DNA of 64,000 bases, taken from contig OX463783.1 in NCBI GenBank assembly GCA_949825025.1, positions 13,551,628 to 13,615,627 on the forward strand. The letters run 5' to 3'. This stretch comes from Siphlonurus alternatus (taxonomy: Eukaryota; Arthropoda; Insecta; Ephemeroptera; Siphlonuridae). The position numbers and the translations under genes were made by a program. The notes beneath the pieces are model-generated. The model made no database searches and had not been told where the DNA came from. It was given only the letters and a program-made list of their open reading frames with translations. Shown here in pieces: positions 55,481 through 64,000 of the stretch; the stretch's first letter is position 1; each line of letters begins with the position of its first letter.

Positions 55481-58400
55481 TTAAATTCGCTTCAAGCTGC
55501 CTAAAATTTTACCATTATCCACCAAATAAAAAACTTTGTCATCATTAGAAGCTACAAGTTGTCCACTAGTAGGAGGATCAACATACATCATTTCATTTTT
55601 AGGGAAGGGTTGTGAATTGTTACAAACTACTTGGCCATAACTACTTGAAGGATCGTTGGAAAATATTTGAGGTGGATCTATTGTATAAGGATATTGCATT
55701 TGAGGATTTTGTACTACAAGGTTTTGCATAATGGGGTATTGAATTTGAGAATTTTGCAATTGTAAATTTTGCATTGTAGGATAATATTGTATTTGATTAG
55801 AGTCTTGATTAATACTTAAATTTGGTGAGTTAACTGAAATTGGTTCTGATAGTGGAGATTGCAAGGGGGGTAACATCATATAATTATTTGGCTGAACAAA
55901 ATTTTGATCTATTATTAATTGAGGAGTAACACAGTAGGGAGGAGTGGGAACATTGCTTACGAAATATGGATTTTGATATGCAGTTTCTGCATTAAGAAAC
56001 GGGGACATAGGATTTTGTACTTGCGAATTTTCAAGCTTAGTTTGAAACATATATTTAGTTGAATTATCAGGAGGTGACACCAGGATTTCATTAGAGATCA
56101 TTTCCACTTTTGGATTAGTAGGTTCAGACAAAACAACACCACCACCACCACTACAAGTATGCTGAACAATGTGGATTGATTTTTTAAAAAGGGGTAGTTT
56201 ATTTGTAAAATGTTGATTTACTTTAGGTTCAAATAGAGTTGAAATAGAATTTAAATCACCTGAATTTTCAGCTAATTTCATTTGTTTTGAAACTTCTAAA
56301 CTAGAAACCATAACATTTGTTACACATGGTATCGTATTATCTCCCATCTCCATTTGGGGCATACAAATATCTGATAAACCATCTTTAGGTACCTCTGCAT
56401 TCAAATTAACCCCAACATTAACATTATTTAAAACTTCACAACTTAACAACCCTTCATTCAAAACCTCCCCACTATTATCAATGCTAACCTTAGGTAAAAC
56501 AACAGGAGCTGGAGGTTCATCTTCTGAGCTAGAAGACTCGTCCTGATTGGCCAACGGTTCTCCATCACCATGGGGCACAACGGTGCTTGGAGAATCTTCA
56601 TCTCGTTCAGACGCTGTTGCCGTAGCAACCATATCTGTTGCGTTCTTGTCTACTTCGGGTAAGGGCGAAGTCTGTTCCATGTCACCCTCATTAGAATTGT
56701 CTTCATCTTCAGAAGTAGCTTTTACTGTAGAAACTTCTGAAGAATTAGAATCTTCATCACATATATCGGCCTGACTGGCTTCATCATTTTGAGTATCATT
56801 TTGTGTGGTAGTTTCATCAACATTGGATACATTTTGTGCATCATTAGGAACTGTCGAGATTACTGAAGATGGCACATTAGATTCTTCAAGTTCTGGCTGA
56901 GATTCAATTGGCTGAGATTCAATTTGCTCAGAGACTTGATTTTCAACTGGAGATTCTACAGTTTTAGACACTTCAGGTTCTATGAAGGGTGAGGAGGTCA
57001 CAGTTTTGGGGTCAACATTGGTAGAAGGCAAATTCACAGCAACCTGTGGCTCTACATTTGTAGGAACAGTTGCAGCAGATGGAACGTCAGCTGTGGGTGT
57101 TGAAGTCGGGGGCATTTGCTGACCGAAAGGTGGCATCCATGGACCATTAGGTGATTGGAACGGGAACATTGGATTGAATTGATTCTGTTGAATTCCCATA
57201 TTAGGATTCATGGGAGTTACTTGATTTTGTGACATATTATTATTTACAGATTGTATTTGAGGGAATTGTGGCATTCCCATATTAGAATTTACATTGAAAT
57301 TTTGTGGACTTCCCATAACAGGAGATGGCATATTAGGTAACATGGGAGGTGGAGCACCAATAGGATTAAAGATATAGAAAGTTTGATTTCCTTGCACAAC
57401 TGGAACAATGGAAAATGATTGATTTGTTGGTAAGTTTTGTAATAATTGTGAAGGTAATGGAGGTATAGGTGGTACAGGTATCTGAGAAGGTGTGGTAACT
57501 GTTTGTGGTACCGGTGACGACACCATAGGAACTGTTTGAGGGGTTGCTGGTTCAGGTTGTTTGGATGGTTCATTTAAAGGAGATGAGGTAAGTCTCTCTT
57601 GAGATTCAGTAGTAGCTGTAGAATTGATTCCAGAATCAGATGTATGAACTTTCTTCGACAATATCTTAATTCTTTGTTTAGCTGGTGTTAGCTCTAACGA
57701 TGAAGCACTTTTAACTGTTGGTACAGGAGCTTGAGGTTCTTGTGGACGTGCCTTTTTCTTTGCTAATTGTGCATTGAGAGAATTTCTAATATTTTGCATA
57801 CTAGAAGATGGTTGAGGGTGTTTTGGTGTCTCCATAGGAACAATAAGTTCCTGCAACTGAGCTTCAATTTCCATTGCAATATCTTCAGGTGATTTTTTAA
57901 TTTCTGGTTTAGTATCTTCAGGTTTTACTTCCACAGGAATAAATTCCGGAATGTTTCTAAGTTTTGTCTCATTTGGTTCTAACTCAGGAGGTGGTTCATA
58001 TTTTTCTTCCTCATCAGTGGTATCTTGGATCATGGGAACTTCCTCTGGATTGTCGGCAGCATCCGAGTCATCAGATTCAAGAAGTGTTGTGTGTGGTGGA
58101 AAAGGTTTTATTACAGCATGAGGACGAGAAGACACCTTGGGAGCTACAGTCGAGTGTTTCTTAGATTTTGGTACAGCTTTATTTTTTGTGCTAGCTTGTA
58201 CTTCAGTCTCTTTTACAATTGATGTGCTTTGAACAGCATTAAATTGAGTCTCATTTTGCTTGGGATCATAGATAATATATGATTGTTGTTTTAATATACG
58301 AAGTGTTTCTTTACTCAAACGAGTAAGACGAATATCAAAAGATTTAAGATTGTACTTAGCAATGAGACTTTTTTCTAGAGCTTCAGTTCTCTTCTTCTCT

Positions 58401-59113
58401 GATTGTTTACTTGAAGTTGAAGAAGTTGATACACTTGAAGAAATTGATATAATTGAAGAATTTGATCTATTAGACATGGCAGAAGTTGATCTGATGGGGG
58501 TGGAATTGTCCTCAATACGTAACATCTTACGTGGTGGTTGTTCATTATTTGTTGCTACTGGACGAATTCTAGCTTGTCTTAAAAGATCAATAGTATTAAT
58601 TTTCTCTTGCTTTGGTTGTTTCAGAGTAGGTGGAATAACAACCAAAGTTTCAATATCATTCTTAGATTTTTTAGGAATTTCTGGACGTTTCTCCTGTGGA
58701 GTTTTTTGTTTTTCAGTCTGTAATGAATTGGGTTTCAACCATTTGTCAAGCATGGTTTTTGCAGCCCTCATTCCTGGGAGAGGTGATACAATGGTATCTG
58801 TGGAATCAGGGTTGGAATGCACGACTTCCATCGAGCTTAAGGTAGATGATGATGTGGAAGGTCCTGCTACCGACCTGGTAGTATTTATTTTCCCACTGGG
58901 TGGGGAAGTAAGAGCAGCGGAGTTTTTTGGAGAGGCCTCAATAGCTGGCTGCTCTGGAGGTATTGGCAACGGAGCGGCTTGTTGCCGAGGTTTCACGTGC
59001 TGACAGAATACACGGTGAGCCTTCCGACAACGGTCTCGGAACGTCATCCAGTTGCGAATCCCTTCGATACATGGCATGCAGATTCGGGTGGGGAAACCGT
59101 CGTCTGCATTGAT
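55481..59113 (-). CDS. Exon: second half of a ZAD zinc-binding domain plus long disordered tail
   Basis: Open for about 1210 residues after a good acceptor (pyrimidine-rich, ending TTTCAG just above 59113). Entry is phase 0 (ATC AAT GCA). Residues 1-42 match the C-terminal half of the ZAD domain: an ADDGFP turn, the second CxxC pair (CMPC, residues 12-15), then the long helix ending near FCQHVK. The first CxxC must lie in an upstream exon that I cannot find in this window. ZAD is known as an arthropod N-terminal dimerisation domain of zinc-finger transcription factors. The rest is low-complexity: serine-rich near 240-260, acidic stretches, proline/glutamine/asparagine-rich repeats of the QN..QYP kind near the end, and a glycine run. 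No C2H2 finger is present. A candidate internal donor CAC|GTAAGA (last exon base 58531, phase 1) could turn the first 583 bases into a shared exon feeding downstream exons; that is inference. Stop at 55481. Confidence 0.85.
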   Translation of the reverse strand: MNADDGFPTRICMPCIEGIRNWMTFRDRCRKAHRVFCQHVKPRQQAAPLPIPPEQPAIEASPKNSAALTSPPSGKINTTRSVAGPSTSSSTLSSMEVVHSNPDSTDTIVSPLPGMRAAKTMLDKWLKPNSLQTEKQKTPQEKRPEIPKKSKNDIETLVVIPPTLKQPKQEKINTIDLLRQARIRPVATNNEQPPRKMLRIEDNSTPIRSTSAMSNRSNSSIISISSSVSTSSTSSKQSEKKRTEALEKSLIAKYNLKSFDIRLTRLSKETLRILKQQSYIIYDPKQNETQFNAVQSTSIVKETEVQASTKNKAVPKSKKHSTVAPKVSSRPHAVIKPFPPHTTLLESDDSDAADNPEEVPMIQDTTDEEEKYEPPPELEPNETKLRNIPEFIPVEVKPEDTKPEIKKSPEDIAMEIEAQLQELIVPMETPKHPQPSSSMQNIRNSLNAQLAKKKARPQEPQAPVPTVKSASSLELTPAKQRIKILSKKVHTSDSGINSTATTESQERLTSSPLNEPSKQPEPATPQTVPMVSSPVPQTVTTPSQIPVPPIPPLPSQLLQNLPTNQSFSIVPVVQGNQTFYIFNPIGAPPPMLPNMPSPVMGSPQNFNVNSNMGMPQFPQIQSVNNNMSQNQVTPMNPNMGIQQNQFNPMFPFQSPNGPWMPPFGQQMPPTSTPTADVPSAATVPTNVEPQVAVNLPSTNVDPKTVTSSPFIEPEVSKTVESPVENQVSEQIESQPIESQPELEESNVPSSVISTVPNDAQNVSNVDETTTQNDTQNDEASQADICDEDSNSSEVSTVKATSEDEDNSNEGDMEQTSPLPEVDKNATDMVATATASERDEDSPSTVVPHGDGEPLANQDESSSSEDEPPAPVVLPKVSIDNSGEVLNEGLLSCEVLNNVNVGVNLNAEVPKDGLSDICMPQMEMGDNTIPCVTNVMVSSLEVSKQMKLAENSGDLNSISTLFEPKVNQHFTNKLPLFKKSIHIVQHTCSGGGGVVLSEPTNPKVEMISNEILVSPPDNSTKYMFQTKLENSQVQNPMSPFLNAETAYQNPYFVSNVPTPPYCVTPQLIIDQNFVQPNNYMMLPPLQSPLSEPISVNSPNLSINQDSNQIQYYPTMQNLQLQNSQIQYPIMQNLVVQNPQMQYPYTIDPPQIFSNDPSSSYGQVVCNNSQPFPKNEMMYVDPPTSGQLVASNDDKVFYLVDNGKILGSLKRI
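58529..58531 (-). promoter_or_regulatory. Candidate 5' splice site inside the ZAD exon
   Basis: CAC|GTAAGA, differing from the consensus at two positions; cutting here leaves 583 bases (phase 0 in, phase 1 out), matching the entry phase of all later last exons. Untested. Confidence 0.35.
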
Positions 59114-59365
59114 CTGAAACATGAAGAGAAATGTTGTCAGATTTGGAGCTAACAAAATTTAGGGAAGTTTTAGAGGGGATCAAGTTATGAATTGTATGGA
59201 AAACATTGATAAATAAAAATGTTATTTAAAAAATGCCTCTTTTCTAAATCAAAGTACAATGTACGTAAAATATTTTTATTATTTTAGCAGAATTTTAAAT
59301 ATATTAAATCAGATAGACAAAATTTCTTGGCTAAGTAGTATTTGTGACATTTTTTGAGAACAAAA

Positions 59366-59391
59366 AATATATATATATATAATAACATATA

Positions 59392-59448
<57 letters not shown>
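59366..59448. repeat. (AT)n and (AAT)n microsatellites
   Basis: AT repeats at 59366-59400 followed by an uninterrupted AAT tract, 250 bases upstream of the ZAD exon acceptor. Confidence 0.9.
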
Positions 59449-60083
59449 TAGTACTCTTCAATACTCTGGATCTTCAAACTGACACCCTTATTTATTTATT
59501 TATTTTTTATAAAACTTGCAGGAAACTTTAAACTTGATAACTATATGAATAGATGAGCGAATTTTTATTTATCTATCCTTTCAGTACTCTGTAAATGTGC
59601 ATGAGGTAGAAGTTTGAGAAGCCCACCTCTTTGCTGGTTTTTAATATAATAACAAAAAATAATTTTTTAATTCACCTCTGATTTTTCTGACAGAAATGTT
59701 ATAAACCTCTAGCATTACTTGACATCTTTTATCATAATAAATTGGTGGTGTTACCTTACCCTTAACAGTATTTCATATTTCAATATGTTTTTGACACTCG
59801 AATTTCTCATCCAACATGATCCAACTGTAATAAGATTCTATGTCTAAACGTTTTCCCACTTTTCTCATTACGAACTCTCTGCTGCAGCTTCACGATAGAA
59901 GAGAAAGGAGAACTTGAAAAATATTTAGAACAAACAAAATAGAACATATTCTAAGGCCTAAAGTTCGGAGCATAGCAAGAGTCTTCTTGTTTTCTCGACC
60001 TCGAACAAAAAATCACGGCCCTTTAGTCTATTCTCTTGCATGCTCGCGACTCTTTTTTACATTGCTGCTGTTGATATGACGGC

Positions 60084-60307
60084 TTAAGGTGGAGTCACAT
60101 GGCGATTTTTACCATGCGACGCGACGCGAATAATGCGCACTTGCTGTAACATCCGTTGGCGGCCATATTGGGCGATTAAAAGAAAAAGAGCATCGTAATT
60201 AACGCGATTACCTGCGAATTCGCCGCCGCATAGGATTTCGCAGCTTTTAAGTTAAAATCGCGCCGCGTCGCCGTTGCCGCCATCTGAATCGATCTGAATC
60301 CACCTTT
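60084..60307. mobile_element. TTAA-type element, TTAAGGTGGAGTCACATGGC start
   Basis: Left TTAAGGTGGAGTCA and right TGAATCCACCTTTA; GC-rich interior with repeated GCGACGCG / CGCCGCGTCGC. Confidence 0.65.
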
Positions 60308-61154
60308 AGTTGATGTTGATAGAGTTTTGAATTACGAGTCTATAAGATTAGAAAAGCGAGTGTTGAGTGACAGAAACAAGAATCTTGCTAGCAGTTTAAT
60401 TAATTAAACCACTGCTTGACTCACAATAAAGAAAATAAGTAGAAGTACCCAATTAGGGTTTGATAAAAAAAAATAAAGAAAATTAAGATGATCATATGCA
60501 TTACTATATAATATTAAATATGAATTGCGATAAAGATACTTAAAATTTTAAAAACAGTTAATAATATTACCGTTTATTATAACAATACAGTTGACAGTTG
60601 TTCTACTAATAGATGTTAAGAAATATAACCAGTGTAATAAGGCATTAGTAAAAGTATAAATATTATATATACTTCTTAGATTACCAAGAAGGATAAAAAA
60701 TATATATTCTCCTTGCTTCTTATATTTAAGCACAAACGTATTATCTTTCTCTGTTTCAAGAGTGAAATCTATTTTCGGGCGAGACAAAATATAACAGTAA
60801 AATTGGTTAATGATCAATGGGGTTTTGAAAGTACCCTTCTTCACAATTGATAACGTTTTTCCCCCTCGTATTTTTTTTTTTATTTATTTTTAATTCTCTA
60901 TAGCAGACAGCTGTGAAGATCTGTTGCATTTTTAGTAAGTCACAGCACGCATTTTTTTTTTTTTTTTTGCTGTGGGAATAATATTATCATTTATCATACA
61001 ACATGTTGGCACCTTCAGTTTAGTTAGAGCGTATTATATATGTCTTTTATTAAACACAAAAGTGTACATATAGAATAATATTAGAAACACACATTACATA
61101 ATAATGGAACACAACAAACATACATACATAATTATAGAGCGTATTATAAAATAT

Positions 61155-61437
61155 AGAGTGCGTTTGAATTCACGGGCCAGCCCGGGCTGGCCCGGGCTGG
61201 GTAAAATGGCGGTGACCTTGGTCGCCTGGTATGAAACGTCATAATTTCATCATAATTAGTTCCCAGTCTGTCCGCCAGGTCTCAGGCGCACTGTAGAGTC
61301 CGCCCGCGTCAGCCTGGGCCAGCCAGGAAGTGACGTTATGAGAGGAGGAAAAATGGCCGCCGGGCTGGCCCCACTTGACGACAAAAAACGCTTCAGCCCA
61401 GGCCAGCCCGGGCTGGCCCATGAATTCAAACGCACTC
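61155..61437. mobile_element. GC-rich MITE, GAGTGCGTTTGAATTCA ends
   Basis: GAGTGCGTTTGAATTCACGG to its inverse CATGAATTCAAACGCACTC, with CCAGCCCGGGCTGGCCC repeats near both ends. Confidence 0.85.
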
Positions 61438-61735
61438 ATAGTCTTGTCCACTGCGTAAACTTCCCCTGTTACACTAAGCGTGTCAGACTACCTGAAAAAA
61501 TATATATTTATACTACAGTATATGATAGTTCCTAATATATATATACTGTATATAATATAATATATATAAATATAATATATATAAATATAATATAATATAT
61601 ATAATAATAATAATAATTTATATACATGTATTATAATACTGTAATAATTGTATCGTAATATGTTTTGTTTGTACAATGTATGTATGCATTTTTAGTCTTA
61701 ATTTAGAGTATTGTTATATTATAATCTTCTATTCT

Positions 61736-61775
61736 GTACACTATTTTTGTGTTCAATAAATAATTTAAAAAAATA
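61736..61775 (+). repeat. Repeated 3' end with AATAAA and A tail (copy 1)
   Basis: TCTATTCTGTACACTATTTT..GTGTTCAATAAATAATT then A-rich; almost the same at 63725-63770. Looks like polyadenylated ends of retroposed or duplicated sequence. Confidence 0.55.
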
Positions 61776-63579
61776 AAATATAGTCTTTGGATTGACGTCA
61801 CGCGACCCTCCCATTAGTTAAATCGGAGTAGAGATGGCCGTGGATCGTCTTATTCGATTCTATAACGGTTTTACAAATAAGAACAACTTACTATGGAATG
61901 TTTTTTTATACCTGAAAAACTATCCATACAAATACATAGAAAACCAACACACACGTACTTTTCTTTCAAAAACATACAATACTTCGTCAATACTATACCA
62001 TATATTATTATTTTACATGTAAAACGCTTGTGTAGAGAGCTCAATGGTTAATATACAGTATAATATAATATATGTTATATTATACAATATAAAACCCACC
62101 TTGGTTATATACAAGCAAGTTTTAAGCCTATATTACAAGATAAAATTAATTATTCTAATTGTTGTACTGTATACAACTCTTCCTTGCAAGAAATTTACAA
62201 ACAAATGGAGATTAAGTTTTCTTGTAAGGAAAAATTGTATAGAATAATCAAAAAAATTGTATCGTGTAATACCGGCTTTAGTTAAATTTTACGAAACCAT
62301 GCAAAAATTACTACTTTATTTTAAAGATTATTTAAATTAGTTACGGTATACCAGCTAATCTGCAACTTGAACTAAAAAATATAATAAAATGTCATGTAAA
62401 ATATTTTACTCCGTACAAGATTATGCCAATGAAGCCACAATAATTTGTGTATTTTACGTATGGCTAAATTTATTGACGACACAATATTTACATGAAATCA
62501 GTAACATTGTTCTATTGGGCAGCCGATCACAAAATGATTGTTTATATAAATTTTTGTTATATACTAGAATATTCGTATTTTGAGCTGGCAAAGGCGTCGC
62601 TTTTAACTCCCGCTGGTTATAAGTACATAAATTATCTACGTATCCACTGCACGATCAAAACTTTGGTAGTTTTGACACGGGCCATGCACGCACCCCTATA
62701 TTATATAGCTAGACCAGAGAGGCAGAGAGCTTACATTCTACTGTAAGATCTCTGATTAGACATCAGCATACAGTAATAATAAAAATAAATAACATATAGG
62801 AGACTGACTATAGGGGAGAAAAATAATAAGTCTCATAGCATTTAATTAAATTAATTATGCAGCATCTGCATGATTAGGGGCAGTCATATCATAATTTAGA
62901 CACGCATCAAGGGCTAAAAGGAAGCTTTGTGTACACCCTTCGCCTTTGAAAATTACCCTCTGTAATTGTGTCGCGCCTATCTCTTTTCAAGGAATTTTAT
63001 TTTTGGTGACGACTGTACAATGTTTTTTAATCAATTTACAAAAAAAAATAATAATACACGATGTCAAATCATATTGATGAAGTTATTTGTCATAAAATAA
63101 ATTAAATTCGTCGTGACTGTCGCCATCACTATAAATATATTCTTTTTCCCATATGTTTGAAATAAAATTTTATTATTAAATTTTACTATATTACTTAATC
63201 ATCAACATATGGACTATGAACCATATTTCTTGTGGGAAACTTCTTTTCCATCTCTTTCCCACGCATTTGAGGAGTTTCACTATATATGATACCATTATTT
63301 TATAATATGAGTATCTCAAACGAAGAAGCTCAACAAGCAAAATTATAATAATGACGCGACGCGTTTTACTTTGCTGCAGCATAGCAAGTTGTTAGGAGAG
63401 AAATCTTTTCATTCGAATTCTACGTTGCACACAATCTCAATCTTGTGACGTTTTCCATGGCATGAATATATATGACATTTATGTTAAAATATATGAAAAG
63501 TAAAAACTATAAAAAAGGAGTCTTATGGGACAGAAATGTCGTAAAAAAAATAAAATAACTTTTTTAAAATAATAACCAA

Positions 63580-63581
<2 letters not shown>
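61776..63581. other. AT-rich stretch upstream of the locus, nothing recognised
   Basis: Short plus-strand open frames exist but none has a recognisable protein or splice context. The first ZAD exon was searched for here (a CRxC motif on the minus strand) and not found. Confidence 0.4.

Positions 63582-63666
<85 letters not shown>
63582..63666. repeat. (AT)42 microsatellite
   Basis: Uninterrupted AT dinucleotides. Confidence 0.95.
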
Positions 63667-63668
<2 letters not shown>

Positions 63669-63724
63669 GTAATCAATATTATTTTTCTTTTATTTTTTTA
63701 GGTTATTATTATATAATATTTTAT

Positions 63725-63770
63725 AATCTATTCTGTACACTGTTTTTGTGTTCAATAAATAATTAAAAAA
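63725..63770 (+). repeat. Repeated 3' end with AATAAA and A tail (copy 2)
   Basis: Partner of 61736-61775. Confidence 0.55.
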
Positions 63771-64000
63771 AAAATATTTGTAATGTCATTATGAATGACT
63801 AAATATATAAATATATAATATTTTTCAGTGCATGGCAGCTTCACTAACATAAGAGCTGCAGCTGCATACAATCAACATGTATTCCACTGCAGAAAGACCA
63901 AAAGGGCACAATTTTTAATCTCAGAGGAAGTTGATAATATTTGTCTGTATAGGACAATGTAGACTCTGATATTATTTCCTGTTAAATTTAGAAGAATGGT

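Noticed and set aside
58350..59003. 217-codon plus-strand open frame
   Set aside because: Shadow of the Ser-rich part of the ZAD exon; no homology recognised.
61239..61535. Open frames over CCAGCCCGGGCTGG repeats
   Set aside because: Both arms of a GC-rich MITE; not coding.
59114..64000. Search for the first CxxC half of the ZAD and a start codon
   Set aside because: No convincing minus-strand exon ending in phase 0 found; probably outside the window.

Overview
This is an AT-rich (roughly two-thirds A+T) animal genome segment crowded with palindromic transposon fragments and microsatellites. A zinc-finger-associated domain (ZAD) half-motif together with very large C2H2 arrays points to an arthropod, most likely an insect; the sequence does not let me narrow it further. 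All convincing coding sequence is on the minus strand. Every piece starts at a splice acceptor rather than at a start codon, and the first exon, promoter and first half of the ZAD are not in the window, so the gene probably begins beyond base 64000.

The window reads as one very large transcription unit (>58 kb) with many alternative last exons, comparable in layout to the Drosophila lola and mod(mdg4) loci. In transcript order: (1) 59113-55481, second half of a ZAD plus a long disordered tail; (2) 51738-46498, an 11-finger exon of about 1746 residues; (3) 42602-41670, a proline/glutamine-rich exon with 45-bp repeats; (4, 5) 37457-35845 and 34257-32492, two diverged exons each carrying a macro domain that resembles OARD1/TARG1 (ADP-ribose hydrolase); (6) 28791-26426, an 11-finger exon; (7) 22619-21186, a frameshifted relative of exons 2 and 6; (8) 18413-18253, a tiny C2HC-knuckle last exon; (9) 17093-17014, a possible 25-residue last exon; (10) a second tandem family of 14-16-finger exons at 11534-9514 (broken, with a palindromic element inside), 8189-6499 (intact), 5653-4520 (damaged) and 2647-1098 (intact). 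Four short cassette exons (29513-29457, 19576-19499, 16017-15940, 14817-14749), all a multiple of three long, lie between them.

Intron phase ties the pieces together. The three most upstream exons are entered in phase 0; all later last exons are entered in phase 1, and all four cassettes are phase 1-1. So any common 5' part ending in phase 1 could join any of them in frame. In addition, 60-88 bases inside exons 2, 4, 5, 6 and 7 there is a G followed by GTAGG or GTACG at exactly phase 1, so the leading segment of each last exon is itself cassette-sized and could be spliced onward through a weak donor. This is the most interesting structural idea here.

The introns hold at least a dozen families of foldback/MITE-like elements (TTAA-flanked, pogo/Tigger-like, hAT-like, mariner-like), several nested, one of them inside a coding exon. 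I see no rRNA, tRNA, CRISPR array or convincing plus-strand gene.
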